Shown here: positions 11,191 to 21,092 of the stretch, in pieces
Numbering within the stretch: position 1 is the stretch's first letter
How the letters are laid out: each line of letters starts with the position of its first letter
DNA from: Gammaproteobacteria bacterium
Lineage (GTDB): Bacteria > Pseudomonadota > Gammaproteobacteria > VBWC01
Length of the DNA: 64,000 nt
Assembly: GCA_006218035.1 (NCBI GenBank)
Contig: VBWC01000011.1
Location: forward strand, 1-64,000
Direction of reading: 5' to 3'
The notes under the pieces: model-generated
Told to the model about the DNA's origin: nothing
Database searches by the model: none
Seen by the model: the letters and a program-made list of their open reading frames with translations, nothing else
Made by a program: the position numbers and the translations under genes

Positions 11191-12192
11191 TTATATACGG
11201 CTGGCGACGAGGGCCGCGCCTTTCATGCCGACGCCTTCATCGCGCACGATATGCAGCGGAAAGCGCGCCATCAACGCGGACATTTTTCCCTTGTTGCGAA
11301 ACGCCGTGGTGAACCGGCCGTCGGCCAGCACTGCGGAAAGTTTTGGGGCAATTCCCCCGGCAATGAAAATGCCGCCGTAAGGCAAACAGAGCAGCGCAAG
11401 GTTACCGGCGACCGCACCATAAATTTTTACGAAGGTGTCCAAGGCATCACTGGCCAGCGGATCGCGTTGTGTTTTGCCGAACTGCGCGATCGCGGCTACG
11501 GCGTCACCGTCGTGCATGGCATCGCGAAGCCCCACACTCGCACTAATACCACGCGATTCGCGCAGAAAATCGAAAATGGTTTTCAACCCTGGTCCGGACA
11601 AAACCTGTTCGATCTCGACTTGTGAAGCGTTATCCAGCAGGTGCGATAGCAGCGCTATTTGCGTCGCGTCGGTCGGTGCGAAGTCGGCATGGCCTGCCTC
11701 TGACGGCATGACAAGATAGCGATCGCCCTGCCACAGCGACTGGCAGCAGCCAAACCCGGTGCCAGCGCCGAGTGTCATACGATTACCATGGGGTTGGTCA
11801 AGGCCGCGCTGTAGAACCAGGAAGTCAGCACTGGTCAGCGCCTCGGTGCCGTACGCTACCGCTTCAAAATCGTTTATAAGCCGCACGCGCCGGGTGTCAA
11901 ACAACGTTGCGAGTGACGGTTCTTCGAGCGACCAGGGCAGATTGGTGACGTCGACGCGTCTGCCATCTTCAGTGTCTTCGATCGGCCCCGCCACCGCGAT
12001 ACACACCGCCTGCAGATCGCCCATGACATCCGCAGGCGCATCATCTAGGAAGCATCTGGCGATCTCGTCAAAGCTCGCGAACCGGTGGTTATCGAAGCGT
12101 TGTTCGTGAATGGATCGAACAGCGCCATCATGAACCTCGGCGATCTGCAGCAACGTCTTGGTTCCGCCGACGTCCCCCGATATTACGTTCAA
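11191..12192 (-). CDS. glk: Glucokinase
   Basis: Phosphorylates glucose with ATP to glucose 6-phosphate. The start is the TTG at 12192 giving (M)NVISGDVGGTKT, the phosphate-1 motif of ROK/Glk kinases; the frame continues upstream into pgl but that extension is unlike the family. The 333-aa product includes the sugar-binding NDFEAVAYG, LGAGTGFG and the EAGHADF segment typical of bacterial glucokinase. The TTG start overlaps the pgl TGA stop in the tetranucleotide TTGA, so translation is probably coupled. Together with pgl this is a glucose 6-phosphate / pentose-phosphate or Entner-Doudoroff entry pair; zwf is not in view. Confidence 0.95.
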   Translation of the reverse strand: MNVISGDVGGTKTLLQIAEVHDGAVRSIHEQRFDNHRFASFDEIARCFLDDAPADVMGDLQAVCIAVAGPIEDTEDGRRVDVTNLPWSLEEPSLATLFDTRRVRLINDFEAVAYGTEALTSADFLVLQRGLDQPHGNRMTLGAGTGFGCCQSLWQGDRYLVMPSEAGHADFAPTDATQIALLSHLLDNASQVEIEQVLSGPGLKTIFDFLRESRGISASVGLRDAMHDGDAVAAIAQFGKTQRDPLASDALDTFVKIYGAVAGNLALLCLPYGGIFIAGGIAPKLSAVLADGRFTTAFRNKGKMSALMARFPLHIVRDEGVGMKGAALVASRI

Positions 12193-13004
12193 GCCAGCGC
12201 CCCGTCCGCCAGCGTGCGCGCCGCCGCCGCATCGAGGTACCACTCCAGTTCACCGGCCGGATGCAGCAGTTGTACCGGATAATGATCGCTGCTGGCATCG
12301 TCGATGAACACCTGACGAATAATATCCGTTTTGTTTTCGCCTGCCGCCAGAACCATGATGTGCCGCGCGTTATTGATGAGCGGCAACGTCAGACTGATAC
12401 GCCAGGTAAACAATTTCGCGACGTAGACGGCTGCGACGAGCCTGCTCGTCTCCTTGAGTATCGGGGTATCCGGAAAAAGCGACGCGACGTGCCCGTCTGG
12501 TCCAATACCAAGCAGCACTAGATCGAACTGTGGAAACAAGCCGTCGCTGGCGGTCAGTTGCTGCCGCAGAACGCGTTCATAGTCCGTTGCGCTATGTGAC
12601 AAATCTTTCTCGGCGCCGTTAATCCGATGAATTCGCGCTTCCGGAATCGGTACATGGCGCAACAGCGCCTCATATGCCATCAGGTAGTTACTGTCCGGGT
12701 CATCCGGCGGAACGGCACGCTCGTCGCCGAAATAGATGTGAACGTGCTGCCACGCGATGCGCTCGGCGAACATCGGCGTCGCGAGGTGCTGATACAAGCG
12801 CCGCGGCGTTGCGCCGCCGGCGAGCGCAACGTGAAAAGCGCCGCGCTTACCGATGGCCTGCGCCGCCAGATCCGTAAAACGTTTGGCCGCCGCGAGACTG
12901 AGCGCCTCGAGATCGGCACAGATTTGTAACGATTTACCAGCTTCCAAAGACGTTCGATCGACCATGTTGATTGCCGACTGGGCGTGCGCGCAACCGGAAC
13001 ACAT
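12189..13004 (-). CDS. pgl: 6-Phosphogluconolactonase
   Basis: Hydrolyses 6-phosphogluconolactone to 6-phosphogluconate. Family motifs are LAGGATPRRLYQHL, HIYFGDERAVPPDDPDSNY and LGIGPDGHVASLFP. From the ATG at 13004 the protein is 271 aa. An alternative ATG at 12965 (MVDRTSLEAG) would shorten it by 13 residues and be nearer the family norm. Neither has a clear ribosome-binding site. The stop overlaps the glk TTG start. The pair is convergent with gyrB. Confidence 0.93.
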   Translation of the reverse strand: MCSGCAHAQSAINMVDRTSLEAGKSLQICADLEALSLAAAKRFTDLAAQAIGKRGAFHVALAGGATPRRLYQHLATPMFAERIAWQHVHIYFGDERAVPPDDPDSNYLMAYEALLRHVPIPEARIHRINGAEKDLSHSATDYERVLRQQLTASDGLFPQFDLVLLGIGPDGHVASLFPDTPILKETSRLVAAVYVAKLFTWRISLTLPLINNARHIMVLAAGENKTDIIRQVFIDDASSDHYPVQLLHPAGELEWYLDAAAARTLADGALA

Positions 13005-13170
13005 TCAAGACCATCACAATTAAACAACTGTAACCGAGCAGCGCCGATTTTGCCAAGATAATTGGGGCCCCATGGGTGTTTCATGGTTGCTTGACCGCCG
13101 GTATCATGCCACTTAAGCTCACAGGTCCATTCCTTGAATTGGTGAATACACTTCGGAGGAGGGCGCGTTG

Positions 13171-13653
13171 ATGGACGCTATCTATGGTTTGATTGTTCTT
13201 GTGCTGGGCTTCGGTGCAGGCTTCTCTCTCGGCCGCACGGCAAACACGGCGGCAAAGAAGGCCAAGGAGCTTGCCGAGGAGCTCAAGACAGCGCAGGGAG
13301 AGCTTGATCGCCACCGCCAACAGGTGAATGAACACTTCACCAGAACCGGTGAGCTGGTGAACAACATGACGGAAAGCTATCGTTCCGTCTACGATCATCT
13401 GGCCAAGGGCGCTCGCTCGCTGTGTTCAGGCGACGCCGCCAGAATCACGATGATAACGCCCGCTGAGAAGCTGATTGGCAACTCCCCCGCTGAACACGCG
13501 AGCGCCCCCACCGCAAAACCCGAGCGTGCAGCAACTGCCGTCGCCGGCTCGCCGGAGCAGCGTGCGGCGGCCCCGCCGAAACCCGGAGCTGCACCGGCGA
13601 AACTGCCGCCGGAGACGAAACCGAACGACCGTTCTGCGCCACCGGTACATTGA
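13171..13653 (+). CDS. zapG: ZapG/YhcB-family (DUF1043) membrane-anchored coiled-coil protein
   Basis: The 160-aa product starts with a membrane helix (about residues 4-21, ending GFGAGFSLGR). A charged coiled coil follows at about 22-75 (KKAKELAEELKTAQGELDRHR), then the family motif NEHFTRTGELVNNMTESYRSVYDHLAKGA. This matches DUF1043/YhcB, an envelope protein linked to cell division and peptidoglycan synthesis in enterics and named ZapG. The last 70 residues are low-complexity Ala/Pro-rich. The ATG at 13171 follows GGAGGAGG (13155-13162) at good spacing; a TTG three bases earlier is less likely. Confidence 0.88.
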   Translation: MDAIYGLIVLVLGFGAGFSLGRTANTAAKKAKELAEELKTAQGELDRHRQQVNEHFTRTGELVNNMTESYRSVYDHLAKGARSLCSGDAARITMITPAEKLIGNSPAEHASAPTAKPERAATAVAGSPEQRAAAPPKPGAAPAKLPPETKPNDRSAPPVH

Positions 13654-13723
13654 TTCATATCGTTGCGCGGCACGATCAGCGGCCGATAGTCTGCGGGAGG
13701 CGCGCGGCAGGTGGCTATGACCT

Positions 13724-13987
13724 ATGTCCCCGTTGCATGACGATAACCCGAACTCGATCAAACCCCTCGCTACGATTACCGTAATAAAGGTTTGTGTGCT
13801 GGGCGTTTATCTGCTGCTATATCCCCGTGCCAGAGCGTACGTACTGGTGCAGCCGGGTTTCTGGATCGTCTTGCGGGCGACCAATTCCTCCGTCGCGATA
13901 CGTCGCGAAGGTGGCGTTGCATGCTATGCGCATATCGGCGGCCCCATTGCGGGGCTGGCGCTGATTGCTAGCCCGGGTTTGTCAGGC
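13724..13987 (+). pseudogene. Relic of a rhomboid-family intramembrane protease
   Basis: The open frame at 13724 encodes two recognisable fragments of the rhomboid C-terminal half: LGVYLLLYPRARAYVLV (normally just after the catalytic GxSG) and GGVACYAHIGGPIAGLAL, which carries the catalytic-His motif AHIGG with the His at about base 13931. The upstream segment that should hold the Ser motif reads ITVIKVCVLG and has no GxSG. The stretch between the fragments is shortened and lacks the usual hydrophobic helix. Everything before the GxSG position is missing. I read this as a decayed gene whose end runs into the convergent histidine kinase. The 13654-13723 gap holds nothing else. Confidence 0.7.
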
Positions 13988-15347
13988 CCGAAAAATGAAC
14001 CTCGACGCGTAGCCCCCCGTAAGTGGATTTGCCGAGGCTGATTGTGGCCGCGTGCAGGTCGGCAATCCGTTTGACAATCGACAGTCCCAGTCCGCAACCC
14101 GCACCACCGGTGCCGGGTCGTCGATAAAATCGTTTAAATATCTTGTCGTGTTCGTCCACAGCTATACCCGGCCCGCTGTCCTCCACACACAGGACCGCAC
14201 CCCCGCCATCCGCCATCACAGCAACCCCGACCTTACCACCCGGAGGCGTGTACTCGATGGCATTCCTGACGAGGTTGCTGACGAGAATGCCGACGGCATC
14301 GGGGTCTCCGGTAACCGTGACACCGACAGGTGCTTCAAGCGTCAGTTCGATTTGCCTGGCGTGTGCTTCACGATCCGCCTCAGACAATACCTGTGCCGCG
14401 ACTTTGACGAGATCGACTCTTGTCGCTGTGGATAGCGCGGTTTCAGGGTTGAGGCGAGCCATCGTCAGCAGTTGCTGCACCAGGTGGGTCGCCCGGTCCG
14501 CCCCCAGAATGACACGCTGCAGCGCCATTCTGCGGGTCGCTTCGTCGATCGTCTGCAAGGCGAGCTGCGCCTGCAGCTTCAGCCCCGCAAGCGGTGTGCG
14601 CAATTCGTGGGCCGCATCGGAGGTAAAGCGCCGTTCGTTATCAAACGCCTGCTCGACACGTTGCAACAGCGCGTTCAGCGCCTCGACCAGCGGCCGCACC
14701 TCCTCCGGCGTCACCGCGCTGTTCAACGGCGCGAGATCATCCGGACGCCGCCGCCGGACATCATCGGTAATGAGCTGCAGCGGCCTGATCGCCCTGCTTA
14801 CCGCGAGCCAGATCAGTAGCCCCAGTACCGGCAGCGCGGTGACCGCCGGCACCAATGTCTGTCGCGCGATCCGATCACGCAGCTCACCGATACTTTGTTT
14901 GTTGATTGCTACCAGCACCCGGATTCCCTGATCGGTATTCGACAGCGCGTAGACGCGCCACGCCTGGCCGTCAATAAGTGAATCGCGGAAGCCGTAGGAG
15001 CGATCAGACAGTGCGACGGTGGGCGACCGGTCGGAGCGCATTACCAGGTGTTTGGTACCACCGCCCAGCCATACCTGAAACGCGATCACCTGCTCGTAGG
15101 TGTGATGAAGTACGTCCAGCAGCGATGGCACATCGGTGGTGGTGTCATCGGCATGCAGCTGCTCGTGTTCCAGAAGCTCATGGCCGGAAAGATTTAGCAA
15201 CACGGTTGCCGCCTGGGTCAGTTGCGCGTCGATAATGTTGTCGACCTCGTTGCGTGTGGCAACATAGGTCACCGCTTCCGCCGCGACAACCACCAGCAAG
15301 ACCGCAGGCAGCAGAAGTACCAGCAACTTGCGACGTATCGACGTCAT
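13968..15347 (-). CDS. Two-component sensor histidine kinase, QseC/TctE type
   Basis: A 459-aa inner-membrane kinase. TM1 is at about residues 7-28 (LLVLLLPAVLLVVVAAEAVTY). A periplasmic sensor region of about 130 aa follows. TM2 is near 160-180, then a HAMP linker. The HisKA motif is FTSDAAHELRTPLAGLKLQ with the phospho-acceptor His. The catalytic domain has N box NLVRNAIEYTPPGG, G1 VEDSGPGIA and G2 GCGLGLSIVKRI. The N-terminal pattern resembles QseC-type kinases, but the signal is unknown. Its ATG overlaps the TGA of the response regulator (ATGA, 15344-15347), so the two are co-translated. Confidence 0.93.
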   Translation of the reverse strand: MTSIRRKLLVLLLPAVLLVVVAAEAVTYVATRNEVDNIIDAQLTQAATVLLNLSGHELLEHEQLHADDTTTDVPSLLDVLHHTYEQVIAFQVWLGGGTKHLVMRSDRSPTVALSDRSYGFRDSLIDGQAWRVYALSNTDQGIRVLVAINKQSIGELRDRIARQTLVPAVTALPVLGLLIWLAVSRAIRPLQLITDDVRRRRPDDLAPLNSAVTPEEVRPLVEALNALLQRVEQAFDNERRFTSDAAHELRTPLAGLKLQAQLALQTIDEATRRMALQRVILGADRATHLVQQLLTMARLNPETALSTATRVDLVKVAAQVLSEADREAHARQIELTLEAPVGVTVTGDPDAVGILVSNLVRNAIEYTPPGGKVGVAVMADGGGAVLCVEDSGPGIAVDEHDKIFKRFYRRPGTGGAGCGLGLSIVKRIADLHAATISLGKSTYGGLRVEVHFSGLTNPG

Positions 15348-16009
15348 GCCGTTTTGTCGACAATATAGCCAACGCCACGCACGGTTCGGATCAGTTCATT
15401 ACCGAGCTTTTTGCGCAGATGATGGATATGTACCTCAAGCGCGTTACTCTCGACCTGGTCGTCTGCGGAATACAGCTTCTCTTCGAGCGCCGGCCGGGAC
15501 ATGACGCGCCCCTGGTTTTCAAGTAATTCCAGCAGTAACGAAAATTCACGCGGCGACATATCGACCGCTTGACCGCGGTTTGTGACAAGGTGAGACGCCG
15601 GGTCGAGCTCAATGTCGCCATAACGTATCAGAGGTGCGGCGCGCCCGGCGCGGCGCCGCAACAGCGCGCGAATTCTCGCCAGTAGCTCATCGAGATCGAA
15701 CGGTTTGACCATGTAATCGTCAGCACCACTGTCGAGGCCGGCCACCCGGTCGGCCACGGTGTCACGCGCCGTCAGAATGAGCACGGGTACGGCCTGGCCG
15801 GCGTCGCGCAATTGCGCCATGATCTGCAGGCCGGACTTGCGCGGCAATCCGAGGTCAAGAATGACGAGGTCATATGGCCCGGCGTTCAGGAAATTCAGGG
15901 CGGACTGACCGTCCTTGACCCAGTCGACCGCGTACCCGCTGCCTGACAGACTGGATTGAATACCACTGCCGAGCAGCTCGTCGTCCTCTGCCACCAATAT
16001 GCGCATCAT
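15344..16009 (-). CDS. Two-component response regulator, OmpR/PhoB family
   Basis: The product begins MMRILVAEDDELLGSG. An in-frame ATG at 16039 would add ten residues, which is possible but atypical. The receiver domain has the acidic pair EDD, the phospho-acceptor Asp in YDLVILDLGLPRKSG, the Thr/Ser switch VLILTARD, and Lys in YMVKPFDLDEL. The C-terminal winged helix has SPREFSLLLELLENQG and RTVRGVGYIVD. It is cotranscribed with the downstream histidine kinase. Target genes are not visible. Confidence 0.93.
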   Translation of the reverse strand: MMRILVAEDDELLGSGIQSSLSGSGYAVDWVKDGQSALNFLNAGPYDLVILDLGLPRKSGLQIMAQLRDAGQAVPVLILTARDTVADRVAGLDSGADDYMVKPFDLDELLARIRALLRRRAGRAAPLIRYGDIELDPASHLVTNRGQAVDMSPREFSLLLELLENQGRVMSRPALEEKLYSADDQVESNALEVHIHHLRKKLGNELIRTVRGVGYIVDKTA

Positions 16010-16184
16010 CGGATGATACCAAACCTGCTGGTTGTTCAACGGTGCACACCCGGCGCCGGAACGGCATCGCGCTCCAGGCGCTTCCGGGTATTCAAGCAGG
16101 CCGGGGGAGCGGAAGCCTTAAATGCGCCTTAACGAAAGCTGCCGAGGTCTCGGCATCCAGGCCGGATGCAGGCGGTGTGGAACA

Positions 16185-16676
16185 TCACTGCCGCCGTTGC
16201 AGTACGATAAAACTATAGTGGTACGGGTTCTTAGGGTCGGGCGCGTGGTCCACGCGCTCGATTTCGCGCCATTCAGTGCCGGCGATTTCGGGAAACACGG
16301 TGTCGCCCTCAACGTCATGGTGGATCAACGTCAGGTAGATGCGGTTGGCGATTGGTAACGCCTGGGCATAGATATTGGCGCCGCCGATGATCATTGTCTC
16401 GGCGGCACCGGCGGCGGCACTCAGGGCATTCTCCAACGAGCTTGCGACGACGCAGCCAGGGGCCTCGTAAGCCGGGTCGCGCGAGACGACGATATTGGTT
16501 CGCCCGTCCAGTGGTTTGCCTATCGATTCGAAGGTCTTGCGGCCCATTACCACGGGTTTACCCAGCGTAATCCGGCGAAAGTACCGGAGATCGGCCGGCA
16601 GTTGCCAGGGCAGCCGGTTGTTGAGGCCAATAACGCGATTCTGCGCCATCGCGACCACGAGCGAGACGACGGCCAC
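16185..16676 (-). CDS. folA: Dihydrofolate reductase
   Basis: Reduces dihydrofolate to tetrahydrofolate with NADPH. The 163-aa protein has the chromosomal DHFR motifs: AMAQNRVIGLNNRLPWQLPADL with the conserved Trp, VVMGRKTFESIGKPL, and a nucleotide-binding IIGGANIYAQALP. It starts 6 bases after thyA ends, pairing it with the enzyme that produces its substrate. This is the last gene of the leftward rlmI-lgt-thyA-folA run. Confidence 0.97.
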   Translation of the reverse strand: MAVVSLVVAMAQNRVIGLNNRLPWQLPADLRYFRRITLGKPVVMGRKTFESIGKPLDGRTNIVVSRDPAYEAPGCVVASSLENALSAAAGAAETMIIGGANIYAQALPIANRIYLTLIHHDVEGDTVFPEIAGTEWREIERVDHAPDPKNPYHYSFIVLQRRQ

Positions 16677-16682
16677 CGGGTA

Positions 16683-17477
16683 TCAGACCGCCACGGGCGC
16701 CTTGATAGCCGGGTGCGACTCATAGCCGACGAGCTCGAAATCGCGGTAAGTAAAGTCGAATATAGACTGGACGTCAGGATTGATCTTCATGATGGGCGAA
16801 GGAAACGGCTTGCGTGACAGCTGCAGGTCAACCTGATCAAGGTGATTGATATATAGGTGGGCGTCACCGAAGGTATGGATGAACTCGCCGGCCTTGAGTT
16901 CGCATACCTGCGCCATCATCATTGTCAGTAACGCGTACGACGCTACGTTGAAAGGCACGCCAAGAAAAATATCGGCGCTGCGTTGATAAAGCTGGCAGGA
17001 CAACGCCCCGTTCGCGACGTAAAACTGAAAAAAGGTATGGCATGGCGCCAGCGCCATTTTGTCGAGTGCTGCGACGTTCCAGGCCGACACGATGATGCGG
17101 CGGGAGTCCGGATCTTGCAGGATCAGCTTGACCGCCTGACTGATCTGATCAACGATGCCGCCGTCCGGGGTCGGCCAGGAACGCCACTGCGCGCCGTATA
17201 TCGGTCCAAGATCGCCGTTCCCGTCGGCCCATTCGTCCCATATCGTGACACCGTGTTCGTGCAGGTACTTAACATTCGTGTCGCCCCTCAGGAACCACAG
17301 CAACTCGTGGATGATCGACCGTAAGTGCAGTTTCTTGGTGGTGACAGCCGGAAAACCGTCCTGAAGATTAAACCGCATCTGGTACCCGAACACGCTTAAC
17401 GTACCCGTGCCGGTGCGGTCATGTTTGTCGGTGCCGTGGTCCCGGACCTGGCGCATCAGTTCAAGATATTGCTGCAT
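16683..17477 (-). CDS. thyA: Thymidylate synthase ThyA
   Basis: Methylates dUMP to dTMP using methylene-tetrahydrofolate. The 264-aa length equals the common ThyA size. It has GTGTLSVFG near the N-terminus, the nucleophilic Cys in [32 protein letters not shown] for dUMP binding, and the C-terminal AIKAPVAV end. It is followed at once by folA, which recycles the dihydrofolate made here. Confidence 0.98.
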   Translation of the reverse strand: MQQYLELMRQVRDHGTDKHDRTGTGTLSVFGYQMRFNLQDGFPAVTTKKLHLRSIIHELLWFLRGDTNVKYLHEHGVTIWDEWADGNGDLGPIYGAQWRSWPTPDGGIVDQISQAVKLILQDPDSRRIIVSAWNVAALDKMALAPCHTFFQFYVANGALSCQLYQRSADIFLGVPFNVASYALLTMMMAQVCELKAGEFIHTFGDAHLYINHLDQVDLQLSRKPFPSPIMKINPDVQSIFDFTYRDFELVGYESHPAIKAPVAV

Positions 17478-17527
17478 CGCTCGGCGGTCCTCGGTGTTTG
17501 TTGCAGTGCCTTAGCATAACGGACGCG

Positions 17528-18337
17528 TCACGCGGGACGGGACGGAATGCACCCACGACCACGGCAGGCTCGGGCGGTTAGCCAGAAGCCGAGCAAGATC
17601 ATCGGTAATGACAACAACTGCCCCATGGTGAACCAGCCAAAGGCCAGATAGCCCAGTTGTTCGTCAGGCATCCGAAGAAACTCGACAGCGAAACGAAATG
17701 AGCCGTAACAAACAAGAAATAGCCCGGAAACGGCGCCTATTGGCCGCGATTTTCTGGAAAATATCCACAAAACGATGAATAGCAACAAGCCTTCCAGCAA
17801 TGCTTCGTATAGCGACGAGGGGTGGCGCGGTAAGCCGCCCGCCCGCAGGTCGGGAAACACCATCGCCCACGGCAGAGCGGAGACCTTGCCCCATAGTTCG
17901 CCGTTAATGAAGTTTCCGATACGGCCGGCACCGAGACCGATCGGCACCAGCGGCGCAACGAAATCGGCTACCTGCAGGAATTGGCGGTGCGTCTTGCGGG
18001 CGTACAGCCACATCGCCGTAATCACGCCGAGGAGTCCGCCATGAAAGGACATACCGCCCTGCCAGACCTTGAAAACGGTGATCGGGTTGGAGATCAGGTT
18101 GGCCGCATCGTAGAACAGCATGTAACCGAGCCGTCCGCCGAGCACGACACCGAGCGCGGCGTAAAAGATCAAATCACCAATTTCTTCGCCGGTCCATCCG
18201 GACGCCGGTCGCCGCGCGCGGGTGATCCCAAGCCACCACGCCGCCGCAAATCCGATCAGGTACATGATTCCGTACCAGTGAATTTTCAGCGGGCCGAGCT
18301 CGAAGGCAATCGGATCGATCATCGGATAGGTCAACAT
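17528..18337 (-). CDS. lgt: Prolipoprotein diacylglyceryl transferase
   Basis: Lgt adds diacylglycerol from phosphatidylglycerol to the lipobox Cys of prelipoproteins in the inner membrane. The start is set at ATG 18337 ([23 protein letters not shown]), the typical gammaproteobacterial N-terminus; upstream open frame overlaps rlmI and does not look like protein. The 269-aa product has several membrane helices, the conserved HGGLLG segment (about residues 103-108) and the signature [13 protein letters not shown]. It sits between rlmI (16-bp gap) and thyA. Confidence 0.96.
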   Translation of the reverse strand: MLTYPMIDPIAFELGPLKIHWYGIMYLIGFAAAWWLGITRARRPASGWTGEEIGDLIFYAALGVVLGGRLGYMLFYDAANLISNPITVFKVWQGGMSFHGGLLGVITAMWLYARKTHRQFLQVADFVAPLVPIGLGAGRIGNFINGELWGKVSALPWAMVFPDLRAGGLPRHPSSLYEALLEGLLLFIVLWIFSRKSRPIGAVSGLFLVCYGSFRFAVEFLRMPDEQLGYLAFGWFTMGQLLSLPMILLGFWLTARACRGRGCIPSRPA

Positions 18338-18353
18338 CGCGGGCGCGAGTATA

Positions 18354-19583
18354 TCACCCGCTATCGCCGGCAGGCATATGCCCGCGCTGCTCGGCCGGCA
18401 GTACGCGGCAGATATAGCTCTTGAGATAATCCGTTTCGGGAATCGCCGGGTGCACCGGATGATCGGGCGCCTGATGCCCCTGTTCGAGAATCTGCAGACG
18501 GACATCAGCGCGCTGGGCGGCCTTCAGCAGCACCTCGCGCAACGTGGTGCGCTCAAGATGAAACGAACAGGAGGCCGAAATCAATATACCGCCCGGTTCG
18601 ACCAGTTGCAGCGCGTGTTCGTTTATCCGGTGATAGGCCTGCAGGCCTTCCTTAAGATCTTTCTTGCGTTTGATAAAAGCCGGCGGGTCGACGATGACTA
18701 CGTCGTAACGCTCGGATTCTGTACGCAGTGTTTTCAGCGCGTCAAACGCGTCGCCGACCAGCGCGACGACAGGCTGGTGGATAGCGTTCAGGTCAGCGTT
18801 TTCGCGCAGCTCGTCGACGGCGCGCGCGGAGCTATCGATGCACGTAACCGCGGCGGCGCCGGCGACAGCCGCCTGTATACCCCACGCACCGCTATAGCTG
18901 AAGACGTCAAGAACGCGCCTGCCGTGCACGTATTGCTGCATCCGGGCACGATTCAGCCGGTGATCGTAAAACCAGCCGGTTTTCTGGCCGCTCATCGGTG
19001 ATATCGCAAAGCGCGCGCCGTTTTCCTCGATCACCGTTTGCTCCGGCGCAGTGCCGGCAGCTGCAGTGACATAAAGCTCCAGCCCTTCAAGTTTGCGCAG
19101 CGGCGCATCGTTGCGCAGAACGATATGCGACGGCCGGACAACCTCATGCAGCGCCGCGATGATCGCGTCCTTGCAGCGCTCCATGCCAGCCGTCGTGATT
19201 TGTATGACGGCGGTATCGCCATGCCGGTCGATCACCAGGCCCGGGAGACGGTCGCCCTCACCGAATACCAGCCGGTAAAAAGGTTTGTCGAACAGGGTGT
19301 CCCGCAGTGCCAGTGCAGCCTTCAACCGATTTACCAGCAAGGCCTGATCCAGTACGGCGCCTGGCAGGCGGCTGATCATGCGTGCGCATATCAGTGACTG
19401 AGGATTGACATAAGCGCTACCGAGCGGTTTGCCGCGGGAATCATAAATATCCACCGCCTGTCCGGCCTCGAACCCGCCAAGAGGCGTGGTTACGACGTCG
19501 ACCTCGTTACTGAATATCCACAGATGACCCGCGCGAAGACGCCTGTCCTCGTTCTTTTTCAGACGTAGCGGTGCCAGTCTCAT
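18354..19583 (-). CDS. rlmI: 23S rRNA m5C1962 methyltransferase RlmI
   Basis: Class I SAM methyltransferase that methylates C1962 of 23S rRNA. The 409-aa protein has an N-terminal PUA domain ([15 protein letters not shown], residues ~17-31) and an EEHD-like middle domain. The SAM-binding motif is [16 protein letters not shown]. The catalytic motifs are [11 protein letters not shown] and SASCSFHL, the latter with the predicted active Cys. It is the first gene of the leftward group with lgt, thyA and folA. Confidence 0.93.
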   Translation of the reverse strand: MRLAPLRLKKNEDRRLRAGHLWIFSNEVDVVTTPLGGFEAGQAVDIYDSRGKPLGSAYVNPQSLICARMISRLPGAVLDQALLVNRLKAALALRDTLFDKPFYRLVFGEGDRLPGLVIDRHGDTAVIQITTAGMERCKDAIIAALHEVVRPSHIVLRNDAPLRKLEGLELYVTAAAGTAPEQTVIEENGARFAISPMSGQKTGWFYDHRLNRARMQQYVHGRRVLDVFSYSGAWGIQAAVAGAAAVTCIDSSARAVDELRENADLNAIHQPVVALVGDAFDALKTLRTESERYDVVIVDPPAFIKRKKDLKEGLQAYHRINEHALQLVEPGGILISASCSFHLERTTLREVLLKAAQRADVRLQILEQGHQAPDHPVHPAIPETDYLKSYICRVLPAEQRGHMPAGDSG

Positions 19584-19800
19584 GCGTCAGCCAGTGCCAT
19601 AAATCGGTCACGCTTTAACAGCGCGTCCCACGCCAACAGTTTATTTTTTCGACGAAAATGCGCATACTGTACGGCCATTTTCGGGCCTAATGCTAATTGG
19701 CATGGCTGTCCTCTCGAGGAGGCGCCGCTTTGTCCGTTAATAGTGAACAAACAAATCATAAAAGAATCGTCGGAACCAAAATTCTAAGGAACAACAGGCC

Positions 19801-20811
19801 ATGCATACCGCTATCACGCTCACCCAATTCTTGATCCAAGACCAGCGCCGTATTGTAACCGCATCCGGCGAACTCACGTCACTGCTCAACGACATCGTGA
19901 TTGCCTGCAAGCATATCGCCAATGTAGTCAACAAGGGGGCGTTGATAGGCGTGCTAGGCAGCGCCGAATCCGAAAATATTCAGGGCGAGGAGCAGAAGAA
20001 GCTTGACGTGATCTCGAACGATATCGTGCTGACCCGCAACGAATGGGGCGGTCACCTGGCGGGCATGGCGTCGGAAGAAATGGAGGACGTATACAACATT
20101 CCGCCACAGTATCCACGGGGCAAGTATCTTCTCGTATTCGATCCGCTGGATGGTTCGTCTAACATCGACATCAATATGTCCGTCGGCACGATTTTTTCTA
20201 TTTTGCGCTGCCCGGAAGACGTCGTGGAGCCGACAGCGACTGATTTTCTTCAACCAGGGACGGAGCAGGTTTGCGCCGGTTATGCGGTTTATGGTCCGTC
20301 GACAATGATTGTGCTGACTACCGGCAACAGCGTGAACGGCTTTACACTTGATAGCAATGTCGGGGAGTTTTTCCTGACCCACGAAAACATGAGAGTGCCA
20401 GAAAATACCGAGGAGTTCGCGATCAATGTATCGAACGAGCGGTTCTGGGAACCGCCGGTTCAGCGCTATATCGATGAATGTATCAAGGGCGCCAATGGAC
20501 CGCGTGGCAAGAATTTCAATATGCGCTGGGTCGCCTCGATGGTAGCGGAAGTCCATCGCATTCTCACACGCGGTGGAATTTTCATGTATCCGAAAGACAC
20601 CAAGGATAAATCCAAACCCGGAAAGCTGCGATTGTTATATGAAGCAAACCCGATGTCGTTGATCATTGAGCGCGCCGGCGGGATGGCAACGACCGGGCGC
20701 GAGCGCATATTGGATATCCTCCCCGAAGAACTGCATCAGCGTATTCCGGTGATTCTTGGTTCGAAGAGCGAAGTCGAGATTGTGTGTTCTTATCACCGTG
20801 AAATGGATTAG
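19801..20811 (+). CDS. fbp: Fructose-1,6-bisphosphatase, class I
   Basis: Hydrolyses fructose 1,6-bisphosphate to fructose 6-phosphate in gluconeogenesis, or in the Calvin cycle if present. The 336-aa length matches the family. Metal and substrate motifs include the diagnostic [20 protein letters not shown]. Others are [15 protein letters not shown] and [27 protein letters not shown] lies upstream of the ATG. The 217-bp gap before it (19584-19800) must hold its promoter. Nothing here shows that the organism is autotrophic. Confidence 0.97.
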   Translation: MHTAITLTQFLIQDQRRIVTASGELTSLLNDIVIACKHIANVVNKGALIGVLGSAESENIQGEEQKKLDVISNDIVLTRNEWGGHLAGMASEEMEDVYNIPPQYPRGKYLLVFDPLDGSSNIDINMSVGTIFSILRCPEDVVEPTATDFLQPGTEQVCAGYAVYGPSTMIVLTTGNSVNGFTLDSNVGEFFLTHENMRVPENTEEFAINVSNERFWEPPVQRYIDECIKGANGPRGKNFNMRWVASMVAEVHRILTRGGIFMYPKDTKDKSKPGKLRLLYEANPMSLIIERAGGMATTGRERILDILPEELHQRIPVILGSKSEVEIVCSYHREMD

Positions 20812-20882
20812 TGCGTGACGCGTAGTCGCTTTGGCCCGGTGGCTCTGTCGGGAGTACCGGGCTTTCGCGTTTTTGATGTCCG

Positions 20883-21092
20883 CTAGTCTTCCAGTGAAAA
20901 ACCAATCTTCAAGGTAACCTGCCAGCTTTCGACCTCGTCTTTCTTGATAGTGCCGCGGCTCTCCAATACTTCAAACCAGCGCATATGACGGACTGACTTG
21001 GACGCTCGGGCAATTGCATTCCGGACGGCTTCATCCGACCCCTTGTCTGAGGTCCCGGTAATTTCAATGATTTTGTAAATGTGGTCACTCAT
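20883..21092 (-). CDS. Dodecin family flavin/coenzyme-binding protein
   Basis: A 69-aa dodecin: [26 protein letters not shown], then [16 protein letters not shown] and WQVTLKIGF. Dodecins form hollow dodecamers that store or sequester flavins or, in some bacteria, CoA. The single-domain length and the Trp in RWFEV, used to stack flavins in the family, are present. The cargo here is unknown. It is convergent with fbp. Confidence 0.93.
   Translation of the reverse strand: MSDHIYKIIEITGTSDKGSDEAVRNAIARASKSVRHMRWFEVLESRGTIKKDEVESWQVTLKIGFSLED

Noticed and set aside
19516-19524. ATATCCACA-like DnaA boxes inside rlmI and lgt
   Set aside because: Isolated box-like matches within coding sequence, with no cluster or AT-rich stretch.
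20830-20882. Possible terminator after fbp
   Set aside because: CCCGGT and ACCGGG can pair but the loop is long and no T-run follows, so it is not listed.
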